From Heliocidaris erythrogramma (lineage: Eukaryota; Echinodermata; Echinoidea; Camarodonta; Echinometridae): a stretch of 64,000 nucleotides of DNA. The position numbers were made by a program, and so were the translations under genes. Below, in pieces: positions 24,501 to 39,500 of this stretch (its first letter is position 1; each line of letters starts with the position of its first letter). Under the pieces are notes generated by a model. The model saw only the letters and a program-made list of their open reading frames with translations. It made no database searches and was not told where the DNA came from. The stretch is taken from NCBI GenBank assembly GCA_025617745.1, contig CM046856.1, positions 41,476,888-41,540,887 on the forward strand, read 5' to 3'.

Positions 24501-27500
24501 TTTGAAGATGATTTTGAAGATGATTTTGAAGATGATTTTGAAGATGGTTTGCTTATGGATGATGATGATGACTTCTTAGTGGTGTCTGTTGCAACAGTGT
24601 TCAAATGCTTGACAGGCTTCTTCACTTTTGTTGATAGCTTCGGACCCATAAGGATGTCTCCAAAAGACAAACCAGTGTTACCAAAACTCTGTGACTCATC
24701 CAAACTAATTCTACGATCTCCTGTGGAAAGCTCCCTCTTTATTTTTGGAGCAGGCATCGGCTGGGCACTCAAATTTGACTCTTTGTCCTCACCTAATTTG
24801 ACACTGCTATCGCCAGGGCTAGACTTACTTGCCAATTTTTCAGAAAGCTTGCTTTCTTTTGATTTAGAAATTACTCTATCATGCTCTCTTTGAGCAGATT
24901 TTTCAGCAGTTCTTGATGATTCAGAACCTCTGTCTGTTGACAGGGCAAGAGAGGCACTAACCGGTTTCTTCTGCACGGATGATTTGGAGGATGAGGCAGA
25001 TAATAATGATGCCTTAGATGAAGACTTGGAGGATGATTGTGATGGTATCTTGCTTGCTTTGACACCAGTACTCTTATGCTTTGTGAAAGCTTCATCTACA
25101 TCATCTATCACATCCAGAAAACTTGTCTGTAGCTCTCTAACAGAACCATTAAAAACATCTGAATCTGACTTCTTGGTCTTAGTCCTTACTTGAACATGTT
25201 TTGAAATAGATTTCTTCGGAGGGCTCTTACTCAAACTTCCCTCACTGCCCTTTTCTTTAACTGATGGTGATGATTTCATGATGGAATTTCCCAATTTGGC
25301 TTGCTTGGTAGGAGAACCATTTTTATCACCTCCCCTGTCTTTCTGTTTGTGCAATGGACTCTTAGTCTGTGAACTAGAAGGTGAACTCCCAATTCTGTGA
25401 GGGCTTGGAAACTGAGCTTGAGAGAAACTATCATCCTCAGGTTTCTTTTTCAATACCTTAGAACTTTCTGATGAAGATCTATCCTCTATCCTCCGTTTCT
25501 TGATCTGAGATGACAAAGTGGCACTCGAGTGTGTCCTTGGGGAGTCTTGGTATCGACTAGGAGATGGTTCGTGACGCCTTTTGGATGATACTCTTTCATT
25601 CTCGGATAAGGAAACTCTATAATTAGTTTCTTTGGACACATTTCGGTTTGAAGGGGCCTTAGGTTTTGAATCCCAAGGTGTGGGAGGTGGGCTGTCATAA
25701 GGTGGACTTTGTTCAGGATTGTAATGCTTACTGTATCTCTCTTCATCTCTGTCTGATTCACTGGACTCATCACTGCTACTATCCTCGTCATCTTCATCAC
25801 TTTCTTCATCATCCTCCTCCTCATCTGATGATCCAGATTTTGGTGAGGGCGAATGATCATGTTCTGGAGAAACTTGGGTTTTCTCTTCTGCATCCATCGC
25901 TTCTCTCACCTTGATAAGATACAAAGCATATAATAGGAAATATTTTGATTAGGTAAATATTTAAATTGAAAATCAGAATATCCTTCATGTCTTCAGATGA
26001 GAATACTGCTAACAAAATCAGTACGTTTCTGCTTCACATCCCTAAGCAGAGCTGCCAACCTTGTGCAACCAAAAAAAGGAATCATGATGGCCAAAAAAAG
26101 GAATTTACAGCAAAAAAAGGAATTTACAGCAAAAAAAAGGAATACCTTCAAACAAAACTTAAAACCTCGCGCGACATACTTCCATTGCAGAAATGCTCAT
26201 TTCTTATGCTGAAATGTCTTGTCACATTTTTCCCTTTGAGTTTGATGTGTGCTCACAGTCACGCATTACTTGGATCATATTCATAGGCCTACTTCATTAC
26301 TTGCCAACATTTGAAATCGAAAAAGAGGGACAAATATGGGGGGGGGGGGGGGGGGTTCAGGGGCAGCGCCCTGATGGGAGTCTCAAGGGGGCAACGTCCC
26401 CTTAAAACTGAGAAAATAGCACTATGGAGGGCCATTAGAGGCCATTATTAAATCAGCATCTCCAACTCCAGAGACAGAGTCCAAGGTTGATTTTCAAAAA
26501 CATAAATTAAATGTACATGTAATAGAACTAGAAAGTTTCAAAAACATATACATGTACATGTAATAGAACTAGAAGGAAAATTATACAAGTGTCAGGAATA
26601 TTGCATGACCTGCTACACCGTACTGGTTTTGATAAAAATGCTTTAGATTTTGGATTTCATTTTTTTTCTTTTTTTTGTTGAAAATCTAATATTATAAATG
26701 AGAACTTACACATGCAAAATGCAAATTCAACGCCTTTTGTGCTTGGCTTTATGACAGGAAATCGTTGTTTGTACTCCTTTTTAAACTTCTGTGACCGTTT
26801 TCTACTAATTTTGATCAAATCCTCTCCAGTTTCGCGAAATAATTCCGTTAAATCCACGATCGTGTCAAAGCCCGTGCGCAGTTCAGTAAGCGGTAATACA
26901 TTGTCCCACATATAGAGATCGGTGCTGTGCTTACATGCGTTTTGCATGGGTCGCACGCTACATGGGCACCGCTGCATGCGAATAAAACATATTTTCGCAG
27001 TCACACGACCCAGTCACACGAGGGAAGAGCGATCGAAACTTGCGTTATTTCAATGATATACTGTACATGTACGTACCATCGGTCAGTTTGGGGTCGGTTT
27101 CGTCGGTGGGACTGTAAGATTACGTGTATCGATAGCTCAAACCCGGAAGTCATAGACAACACTGTATTTTCGTATACTAGTACACAGAACACACGCAAAC
27201 ACTTTAAAAAAACCAAAAAACGTATTTCATGAAGAAAAAACGGAATGCCGTAATATTGGTTAAAAAGTGGTAATAATTCTGTCAAAAACGGAATGGTTGG
27301 CAGCTCTGCCTAAGGGTAAGATAATAAATTTCCACAGATTTTACAAAATTCCAGAAGATATTTAAATAAAAACTGCTATGAAATTTAAAACAAAACTACA
27401 GTAACAAGTTTGCAATCAACAGACGAGCTTACCAATTCTTTCCAATTTTGCACAAGGCGTTTCACAGCTTCAGTAATCTCCCCTCCTCGTTTCCGGAGCT

Positions 27501-30500
27501 TGTTCACGGATTTTCCAACCCCTGTCTCCTACAAGATTGCAGGGATATTAAAGATCACATTACAAGAAAATCACAAATATGGCAATCAATGTATCACTAG
27601 AAAATGGGAAGCTTACAGATGGCAGTCGTATAAGTTTTATGTCAACTGCGTATCTGATGATTATAAAAACATAAATAAAAGCTCTTCTAAGCATCTGGAA
27701 TATCCGAGGATTCGCCAGAAATATAGCGATGTTTTGATGTCGTCACACTCGGGATCGATCCTGCTTAAGCAGACGACGTCCTATAATGAATGAACGTAAT
27801 TGCAATGCAATTATTTATCAAATTATAAAGAGTTTGGTATATTTAACATGACCTTATTTCACACCATTCTAAAAGGGAAGGTGAAACTGATTCTGATAAC
27901 TGAAACCGTTTGATTGTAAATACACAGAAGAAGGGTCAATGATCAAACGCCGAACATGCCCTGGTGCAAGCAGCTGAAAATACAATGGCGTCTTATTTTG
28001 TTTACAAGTGACTGATTCCTTTATTTTTTTAACGTTGCATATTTCATCAAAATAATACCATACACAAAGTTAAGAGTGAGGCAACAGACTAACATTAAGA
28101 CTGACGCTAGTCAAGTAAGAGAAATAAGTGAACAGGAGATGACAAAACAGGCAGTGAAAAATGTGTAAGATGTTATGGGACATCGTCTGCTTAGACAGGA
28201 CTGGCCCCTGGTGTGTCGTCACACATCTCAGCAGCGTTCGAGGAGCTCTTCAGCTGCTATATCGGGGGGGCTGTATCGTTTACCGTTTACCGTTTTATAA
28301 TTGATAACAATCATTACTTCAAATGTTTCGAAACGTTGAATTTGGATAACCTTGTTTAATTTATGCCATATATGCAATAAAAAGTATTAAGCCAATATTT
28401 ACTTTGATGGAATTTTCTTGTAATGTGATCTTTAACATTAATTATCAAATTAAAAATGAAGCCAACAAAGAACAGCTTGCTTATAAATACACAACAAAGT
28501 TACAATAAATGCATTTGCACCCTCTGCATGGGCAAAGTCAATTGTAAGCAAAGCTTCTCGGCATGGAGCATGGATCAAATTTAAAGAAATATATATGGCT
28601 TTGCCGAATCATGCAGGGGGGGAGGGGGTGGTCAGTGGGGATCAAACCAATTTTGCAGGTTGAAAGTATGCATTTTGACACACTGATTGGTCCATATTGA
28701 GTGAAAATGGTCTTAAGGCATTCCAGGGAGTGGTTTGGGAGGACCAAAACAACTTTGGAAGTTGAAAGTATGCATTGTCACATTTATTACACTTGTCCGT
28801 AGCCCTGTTGGGGAAAATCTACACTTGGTTTTTAGAACCCCTCACACTTGGTATTAGTACCAAGGGTGTTACATGTATGTTACATGTATGTATGATGGGG
28901 AGCCCTATGTCTGCGCACCTAAGATTTTGACCTGAAATTCACATGAATCTCTTTAATATTCCTCTAAAGCTTACGGTAATTTTATATTATTCCTAATATT
29001 CTAAAGATTAAGTTTGCAAAAATTCTCATCAAAATTAGAGCAAGAACAATCATTTACATTAGAAATGGCAGCCGTGTCATTTCAACATTGAAAAAAACAA
29101 TGGTGCCCATGTGTGCGCACTCATTCATTTTACACGCAGTTCGGGAGTTCTGATGTGAACAACATTTTGAGGCTTGTGAATAAAATGCATGAAATATGTT
29201 TTTGACTCGTTTTTTGCATGAATACCTATCGCTATGATAAAGATGAAAAGTTTGTGTTCGTTGCGTGTTTTGTTTTATTAGAATCGCGCAGTTACATGTA
29301 CGCGTGTGGGCAGACTTGGGCACTCTAGCCATACTACTGGCAAGAAGGCTGATTTTAACTACATGTATGTCACATCAAATTTGGAGGCCTATTCTCACAA
29401 AGATTTAGGAATACCAAGCAGCTCCCCCTTCCCAATCATTTTACTCAAATCTTCCAATACCAAATTGTTGCAGACAAGCTTCCCATGGGGAAGGAGTCTA
29501 TTTGTTTATTAGGTGGTCTGTCGTAGTCGACAGACCACCTCTTAATTTCGTCAGAATTTTCTTTATTATTATTTATTTATTTATTTTTATTTTTCCACCA
29601 CTTTCTTGTTACCATGATTCCTCAATATCGGCTGAGTCAATTTTTATCAAAATCTCTACAGTCATGAAGACATATCAGATCAAGCTTGGGTAACTATTTC
29701 AAGGTCATCAGGTCATCGTGACGTCATCCAGGCGCCATTTTGTGAAATCACATTATCAATCATATCTTCATAACGAGTCATCAAAAATAAACCATATTTG
29801 ACACACATGAACTTCAGGTTAAGGGTCAACATAAAATGTCATCAAAATCCGCGCGCACATCATGACGCGCACGTACGCGCGCGTCAAAATTTAAAAATGC
29901 TCCAAATCACTTTTTAATCAAATTAGGGTATTGTTCAGGACATTTTAAGCATTTTAAAATTTCCTGTCCGTGCGCGTCCGCGCGCGCGTTATGCGCGCGC
30001 ACAGCGCGTAAAGAACGTAAAAATGTCATTTTTTCGCATGTTTCATCTTCCTGATACTATTCTTGACAATTTCCAACTATTTACAGTCATTCTCGACCTT
30101 CCATAATGTCGTACGCGCGCATCAAACTTTCAAATTCGTGCCCACGTCAATGGGCATTCTAATGTAAAAAGTGGTAAAAACATGCCTATCTAGAATCCGC
30201 CATAGCTCCTCAGAATGCACGGAAAACTCGCAATTCCTTTACATATTCTGAAAGCCTGGGAGTTGTAGATTTGAATTCATGTAGAAATTTTGCCGATCTC
30301 ATGTTCTAACGTCATCATATTTGCATATGAACTCAAAAAAATGATTTTGAAAAAATGACGTCATCATTTTTGTATTCTTTTGATAATATTTCAATAATAG
30401 GTTGTCGATTTTCTTCCAAATTTTGATATGTTATAGCCGAGACAATTTTCTACCAGATCAGTTTCTACCATTTTTCATTTTGATGACGTCATCACAGTGA

Positions 30501-33500
30501 AATTTTCAATTAAAGATGCCATGTCAGAATGTTCCCTATTTGCGTGTTATGTCTATGGAAGATGATTTTTTTTCGAATCATGAATCTACATGACATCGTT
30601 CTCTGAGCAGTATCTCAGTTATTTTTGGTCTATTTCCTTCCAGATTTTAATATGTTGTAGCTGAGACTATAAGCTTTTACAAGTGTGGTCTCCAATTTTT
30701 GATCAGATGTCGGGATCATGCCCAATTTTTCAGTACAAAATGTGATTTGAGAATCCCGTTTTCGTTTACGTGTTATCTCTATGGGAAATATTCTGGTCTA
30801 TCGGTAAAGCACATGACTACCATGGTCAAGGTACCTGGTTCGATCCCCGGGGCCGATATTTTTTTTTTTTTTTTGCTTCTTTTTGCCTGTCATTTTACCA
30901 TCCTCTTCGACTATTGTAACATAAAAAATCACAAATCATGTAATAAACTGCCTTATTTTCCATGTCTATTAGAAAGTAGTGTGCAGTAGTTTGTGTACAA
31001 CCCTATGGAAATTGTGATTTCCTGTCCTGTATTAGAGCTATGGGGTTAATCTCCCAAGTATCCTGTATCATCATCATTATTACCATCACCGTCATGATCA
31101 TCATCGCTATTATTATATCATCGCCATCATCATTATATCATTATAATCATCATAATCACCATTATCATCATCACCATAATCGTTTTACAATGACCGTTAC
31201 ACATTTTGCTACATTCCTGTCCTCAGGAAGCATCTCCATTCATGGCATTCTTGACATCCTGTCTTCTGTTTAGTATTTCCCCATTAATATGATCATCCTG
31301 ATTACAATCATGATCGTGCAAATTTAAGGACAGACCACCTAATTCGTCCTCATGACGAATTAAATTCTAGTTTTTATTTATTTTATTTTTTTACTGAACA
31401 ATAGCAACCAATTCATGCTGACATACTATAAACTTGACAATGATTACAAATCAACCAATAAACCGTACAACATATTTTGTGAAAAAAAAAAAACGTGTGA
31501 ATTTAATCAATATACAGTACAAGAAAATGAATTAAGAAATATCATGTACATCAACAAAAATTTCAATAAGGAAATATTGTTTGTGATTGTATTTCACTGA
31601 TAAATTACGTTCAAGATCTTTATAAAAAAAGGAGAAAAGGAGTAATCCTGGATACCCTAACAAAGGGATAGGAGCTAAATGACTCTCTTACCTGCAAAAC
31701 TTTCACTGTAATTGGCAGTCTGTCCAGCTTCTGGAGAATCCGTAAAATCTTTTATAAAGAAAATGAAATAATAAATAGAAGGTGCAATACAGACATGAAA
31801 ATTTCATAAAATTTGGTCTTCAATGCAAGGCACGATTCTACGGTTACAGTACCAGTCAGAGATTTCAAGCTCACGTTAACACCACACAGAGCTAATCTCC
31901 CGCATCCGGCTGTCGGTAGCGTGAGTAACAAGATCGGTCACGGAGCTGCAGCAGCGAGCCTTTGAACAGCGGGTAGTGATTCGCACTCTCACGAACGTTG
32001 AATGATTCGGTCCGCTGCTTCGTACCTCGGCTTACAAATGTAACAGGTGAAAAGGCGATGATCACGTTACGTGCACGCGCGTTCCTCGATACATTGACAA
32101 AATTCCCGGATGTAAAATTGCTCAAGTGCGTCTCATTCAGTAACGTGAATGTGCAATTCAGCCCGCCTTCTTGCTGGCGTGGGTCACGAGCAGACTTGGC
32201 AGTAACATGTACCAATAATGGCACGGCTCGCTCAGATTATATTTGACTCAGCAGTGTAGCTCTGCAAATTGTTTTAAATTCAAGACAGTAATTTTTCCTC
32301 ACTTAATTATTCTGTTCTGCCACGGCTTCAAGTTTGATAATCATACTACATTTTCACTAGAAAGCATTTATGTGTATGCAGCATGGTCGCTTCTCTGATA
32401 TGCTTACTTGTTTTAATTCTATAAGAAGCTACATGTATCTACAGCTGAACCCGCCTCGGTGAAAAAAAACATCCCACATTAAACCCGCTTGCTCTTTCAT
32501 GCCAAACTACAGTTCATACTTTCTAACGGAAAATTAGTTACGAAAAGAAAGGATTTAGTCAAGGATAAAAATAAAAAGCAACAGAAGTAAAATCCGCAAA
32601 GTAGTTCGTTTCCCGTCATGATTGGCGATCTATACACACTCACACACACGCTTCATGTATTCAAGTGCATGACGCAGTTCTTCGTACATTCACCCTTTTT
32701 TTAAAACTCGGTCACGATCTTTTTAGGACAGAGCACGCGAAGCATTCATTGCCACATTTGAGACAATCGAAAAATGATGCATCATCTCTTTCATTATTTT
32801 TTTCTTTTTAGACGAGTTTATTACATCTATGATATTCATGTCAATTTTATTTTATGTTTTGTATGAGAGAAAATGTTGATAATAGGGCCTACTTGACTAC
32901 ATGTACACTGAATCTTAATAGTGACCTCGGCCTTGTGACCCTTGTCCATACAGTGATAGATTTCACACAGTCCGTGATCTTGCTGTCCTAGGTCCAGACA
33001 AGCCACGTTCCACATAAATTCAGGATCAGTTACGCCCCTGTCTTGCAGACTACTAGTATAACATCCACGTGGTCTGGATGACCACGCCCACATGTCACTC
33101 TCACTGCACACCCATGTGCTTGGATTGGTTTGTAACTTCAAAGTCCAAAGATCATTCTTCACCAACCAATAGCAAACGAGAGTTTGCTGTTAGCTTAGGT
33201 CGCCCGTATCTGTAATGTGACACCCAGCTTGGGTTCCAGCTGTCTGACAGGCTTTTTGATTTTTGCTCTGTTTTGATTTTTGCTCTGTATTAATTTGTAA
33301 ACAAACTGCCATGCGATTTGATAAGGAATGTCATTGTTTTGGTTCTGCCACATGACTTGTTGGAGGAAAGCGATCGAGATATAAAGGAGAAAGATTGTTG
33401 GGAGATGTGCAGAGAGACTGAAAGAAAGATGAGAAGAAAAGAAAATAAAATATGGTAACTAAGTGATTCATGAATGATAATGTAAAGAGAATCAATTTTT

Positions 33501-36500
33501 TCAACTGTTTGGTACTGTAAATCGGTAATAAGAGACAAGATTTGAGATTAAAAAACTTACAAAAAGAATAAATGGACAAATAATAGAATTAAAAGGGGAG
33601 AGATACATATTTTATACAATATAAATAAAACGTATCAATTTTTTCCTCCCCTCTTCCTCCTTATATGCTACTAGAATATTAGAATGTTTAGAAGGAAAAA
33701 GGGGTGATTGGAAGAAAGAAGAGAGAGAGAGGGAGAGAGTGAAAAGAGAAAGAGGGAAGCGACCGGAGAAAGGGACAGAGGGATTCAGAGAGAGGGGACT
33801 ATTAACTTTATCTTCGTGTCTATTGATTGGCTCATTTTTCTAATAAACTTGACTTTTCCGCCCATCAGGAAGTAATTTGGCGATGGAATTACTCCGCAAT
33901 CATCAACCCCAGCTCGCGAAGATAAAAACACATGTTGCTTGTTGTGGGAACCAAAGAATGTCTAGAGTGCGCGCGAAATTGGGCTTGTGACCTCATTTGT
34001 TAATCACATGTCATGACACGCGCAAAAATATGCCAGCCATGCAGCCCACAGAGGTCTGTGCTTTTTTTTTTTATCTTTCACAACGCGACGGCCGCATTGG
34101 GCGAAATGTGTATAGAATAAACAGATCGAATTTCAAAAGGGAACCAATGTGTGTTAAAGGATGAAGTTATGGTCGGGTAGAGAGAAAATGTTGGCTTGAT
34201 ATTTTTTTATGAGTTTAATGAAGATGATATTGATGACTATAATGATCATATCAGATGATCATAATTATGATGATGATCATGTGTGAGTAAACCCGGTGTT
34301 AAACTTAAATGATAAAGTTACGGTCGGGCAGGGAAGAAAATTTGGCTTGATGATATTTTTTGATGCATTGAAGAAGATAATGGTTTTGACGATATGATTA
34401 TCAAGATGATGATATAATTAGGATGATCATGATGATGATAGTATTATATCGCTTTCTCTCTCTGCCCACCGTATTCACTCTCTTTATTTAATCCCTCTCC
34501 CCTCAGTCTCTCTGCCCCTCCCCCTTCCGGTTTTTTTTACTCTCTATTTCCTTCTTTATTTTTCCCTCTCCACATCCCTCTCCCTCTCCGAGTCTCTCTC
34601 TGTCCACTCGAGCTCTCTCTCTCTCTGCCCATCGTATTCACTCTCTATATTTCATTCCCCCCTCCTCTCTCCCCTCTCTCTGCCCCTCCCCTCCCCTCTC
34701 TCTGCCCCTCCCCTCCCCTCTCTCTGCCCCTCCCCTTCCCGTTTTTTTTTTACTCTATATTTCCTTCATTTTCTATTTATCCCCTCGCCCTTTCAGATTT
34801 TCTCTCTCTCTCGCTGCCCATCATATTTAATCTCTATATTTCACCCTCTCTCCCCTCCCCTTTTACTCCCCCAGTTCTCCTCTTCCTCTCTTCGTTTTCA
34901 ATGTGTCGCACGCCTCTACTCTCTAGCTCTCATTTCATCCATTTTCCTTCTCTAATATCTTGTGGCGTACCTGGCGTTCCTTGTCAGGCGGGGTAAAAGC
35001 AAGCAATAATTATATACATAAATAATAATAGAGGTCAATAGTCACCATAATTTTCAAAAGCATTTTCCTGTCCAAAATGTTCTGCCTGGCAAACTAAAAG
35101 CTATTACAGTTGGGTGTTCTTATATTTTCTTTCCACGTTCAAATTGAATATAATTCATTCACTCTCTATAGTTTATTGATCTACTTTACATGTATTGTAA
35201 ATGTATCTCTTAGAACCCACTAAAAGAGTCCCGTTCGGGATACATTCTGTTCTTTACAAATACAAAAAAATACACAATACACCCTCATTATATAACCAAG
35301 ATACCCAGGAAGTCAATTGAAAGAGAGTTGGGGATCAATAAAACTCTCCTCGTGGACAATACCAAGGTTCACGATCATTGTTCAGTGGCTATTGGCCGGG
35401 GGTACTCATGCGATGTAGTGCCTGGGCCGGGGGATGCACGTTGTGCGGGCGATCAAAGAACAACAAACGTGCGCCGAACACGCTCAAACTTTTTGGTGTA
35501 CAATGGAATGTATAGTAAGGGTACCCTCGGATGAGGTCACTCGGGGGTCAACAAACAATCACTCGATCGAGAACTTGTTGCGTTTTGATTCCGCTGGTGA
35601 CTTTGTGTAGAATTATTTTTTCGCTTGTTTTTAATGAGCGATGTGGTATTGATCTGGTGTTTATCTTGAATTTCTACTTCTTAAAACTTTTTGTTTTCTA
35701 ACAAATAAAGTGAATCGTTTATTTATTCATGCTCTCCCTCGGTCTTTCTCTTTCTAAACAAGCTCCCATATTCTTCCCCTCCCTCTCTCTCGAACTCCTT
35801 TGTCAGCTCCCCTCTCTTCTTCTTTCCGTTATTTTCTACGCAGAAATTTTCAAACTTAGCTACATTGTAGATTAATAAAATTGATGCTCTCGGTCTCTCT
35901 TTGGCTAACTTAATTGGCTCTTCTTTGACATATCTCACTCTCTCTCTCTCTATCTTATGTTCCACTTCATTTATCTTTCATTCAATATTTATTCCTTGTC
36001 TTTCTGTTTTAAAAAGCTCAAGAACCTCATTTCATAAATATAATTCAATATAAGAACAAAATGAATGCTCTCAGTCTCTCTTAGTCTAATTTGGCTCTCT
36101 TCTTTGACATCTCTCTCTTTCTTTCTTTCTCTCTTTGTCTCTCTCTTCTGTGTCATTCCCCCCCCCCCTCTATTTTTTATTCAATATTTATTACTCTACG
36201 TATATACTGTGACTGTATGTACATGTAGCACCGATGTGAAAGAGCTTTTGTCAAAGACACTGCGTTCAACAGCTACTCCCTTTTATGCTATTTTATAAAC
36301 TTTTCTTGTCACATTATAAAGGTTTTGGTATAAAAGGAAATCAATGAAAATCAATATATGTCACGATCAGAAGTTAGACTGCTATCAACGGCATTGTATA
36401 CCGAAAATAAACTACATGTACATGTATGATGGGGTGACCATATTTCGCGCATATTCAAATTTTTATTAGAAATGTGATATTCGATACTTGATTTCTCATA

Positions 36501-39500
36501 TTCTACAATAATTTATTTATAAAGTTTTATACCAAACGGAAACCAAAATTCTGGACTAAAACTTGATTCAACAAGAACATTAATCGACGAAGAATTTCGG
36601 AAATATCGCGATCTCAAAACCCAGTGTCGGATCGCAAAACACTGAAAAAAAAAGGGCATAAAAACCACGAGACCTAAGTTCGCGCTCGTAAATTAACATC
36701 TAAGTTATCCAACATAGCGGTCCAGCAAAGGGAAGATAATTGCATCATTTGTAAGACAAAATATCATACAATCATTTGGTATCACGTTTTACCTACAACT
36801 TTGATGATATCTTCTATCAAAATGAGGATTTTTGGACCATTGTCGGTAACTTCATATTTTTCGGAAACTGACGCAAAAAGTAGCAAAATTGCCGATATTT
36901 TGTCAATTTCTTCATAATTTCTCACCCAGCTTAAAAGAAAATACAGTGCATATGTAATTTTAGCTTCCTCTATCTAATAGCGCTATCAGATTTTCGAAAT
37001 CTTTTGTAGTTTTTTAGATATTGCCCTGTGCGCGAACTTAGGTCATGCGCGAAATATGGTCACACCACCATACACCAGTACCCCAGTTCTTCGGTCATTT
37101 TCCACAATGACTTGCCTACAGTCTGTACGTGCATACTGTCTGAGCCGCGCAGCACGCGCGGAACGTGATTGCTACTACAATGTACGATAACACGTTCGAT
37201 TCGCACCACAGAAGGAGGCGATTTTCTACACCGTGATTCGCGGACGTAAACCTGTCATCGCATGGGAGATTGTTCTGAAAAGGCCGAGGGCAGCGTGATG
37301 AGCTTGAGCGTTCACGAGTTCCGGCTTAAGCTGTTCGAGCGCAACACAGCGTGGCAACGTGAGCTTGAAATCTCTGACTGGTACTGTACATGTCGTTTTT
37401 CCGAAGGTTCGTATTTCCGAAGGTTCGTTTTTCCGAAGGTTCATAATTCCGAAGGTTCGTTCTTCCGAAGGTTCGTTCTTCCGAAGGTTCGTTACTCCGA
37501 AGGTTCGTTTTTCCGAAGGTTCGTTTGTCCGAAGGTTCTTTTTTCCGAAAATGAAATAGGGTTCATAATTCCGAAAATGAAAAAGGGTTCGTATTTCCGA
37601 AAATGAAAAAGGGTTCGTATTTCCGAAAATGAAAAAGGGTTCGTATTTCCGAAAATGAAATAGGGTTCGTATTTCCGAAAATGAAAAAGGGTTCGTATTT
37701 CCGAAAATGAAAAAGGGTTCGTATTTCCGAAAATGAAATAGGGTTCATATTTCCGAAAATGAAAAAGGGTTCGTATTTCCGAAAATGAAATAGGGTTCGT
37801 ATTTCCGAAAATGAAATAGGGTTTAAATTCAGAGAATACGGCGTCAATCCGTATTTTAGATAGGGAGGAGGGGAAAGACGGCCAAGTGTAAAGATATTCA
37901 TTTCGTACTCAATAATCATAACAATGATGACAACAATAATAATAAAATCCAGAGAAATAGCCATTATTATCGTAATTCATATCAATATTATGATTATTAT
38001 TATTATGATTATTATTATTATTATAATTATTATTATCATCATTATTGTTATTATTATTAATATTATTATTATTATAATTGTTCCTATTATAATAACCAAT
38101 ATTTGTGAGCGAGCGTAGAGAGCGAGCGCCTCAGGAATACATGTTTCATTTATCATAAAATGATATTACTTCGGTGATTTAAAATACATACTGATTTATT
38201 GAAGAAAGTGAATGATCGGATTCCGGATTAAATTTCCTACAACGAAATTATTTATATAATGTATATACAGCTTTGGAAAATGAGACACACCAAAGTTCCA
38301 AGTAGATCTTTACAAGCAGAAAATGGCCACGTAATGTTTTTGAAAGGGGGAGCTAATGCCTCTTGGCAGAATATCATACTCCCCATTCGTACAATTTGCA
38401 AGCGAGTTAGAAAAAACATAAAACCCTTTTTTATTGTAATGGAAATGCAATTTCGCCATCAAAAGACAAATATAGAACATGTAATAATGAGCCATCAATA
38501 ATATTACTGAACCCTACTGCCGAATATGGAATATTTGGGCACTTCACTCTCCCTAATGAAGGGCGTTCCCTGTCCCAAACTATTCCGTTTCTAAATCTTA
38601 CGCGCTAGTGAGCAAGTAAAAAAAAAAGAGATATTGTCTATAGAATAATGATTTTAGCCGACCATCTCGCTTCCCAAAATAAAAGGATGTTCGGGCACCA
38701 CGTTGCTGGTTTCCAGCGAGCCAAACATTGACACTTTATTATCTTTAAGATGTAATTACTTCGTGAACATAAATTGTGATTAAAAAAGTATACTATGAAA
38801 AGTGTAAACTAAAAATAAGTTGGGGTCGTCCTGCTTTCCTAGCCCTCAGAGCCATCTATTACAGAGTTTGACCAACTCGGCTCCATGTAGGTAGCAGTAT
38901 GGCGCTTGTTGCTTTGTTAGGCAAGCACTAAACAAAGGAATATTCGCCATGTTGTGCCCAAATAAACCGAGTTGGCCGAAGTCTGTAATATGGCTCTGTA
39001 GATGACTCTACAAGCCCTCCCCCCGGTCCCCAAAACAACAGCAATAAAAACAACAACATAATATTACAGAGAGTTCATAAAGGAGTCACTGCTATTGATA
39101 AGTGCCCCTTTTGTCTTGTGATAAGTGCCCTATACCTATATACCTATATATATATTTAATATATTGTACGTATATACTCTGATGTCGCTTACAAATTGAG
39201 CCCTAAAGTCCACAAAAGAACCACATAGGCCTACCTAGCTCAGAGAGGCTTCCTTTATAATAGATTCCGATCGCCTACTGATATCAGCATAATGAGAGGC
39301 AGTGGAGCAGGGGGCAGTTATACAAGAATGAGCAGTGCCCTTACATCAAAACAGGAAGAAGGACAATTTCTTTCTAATTTTTTTTAAGCTCGCTGGCTAC
39401 GCTCGCTCGCATGTACCATTGTCTTTTTATCATATTAGGAAAATCGCTGCTATTCAAAATATCTTCAATATGAATAATCAGACCATTGCACTCAACTGTA

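Noticed and set aside
24420-24893. Asp/Glu-rich plus-strand frame
   Set aside because: It is the antisense shadow of the Ser/Lys codons in Elongin A exon 4.
3158-37386. One 34-kb transposon with 5.5-kb terminal inverted repeats (Polinton-like)
   Set aside because: Each 5.5-kb block has its own inverted ends and TA flanks, and Elongin A exons 2-5 lie between them, so they are two separate insertions.
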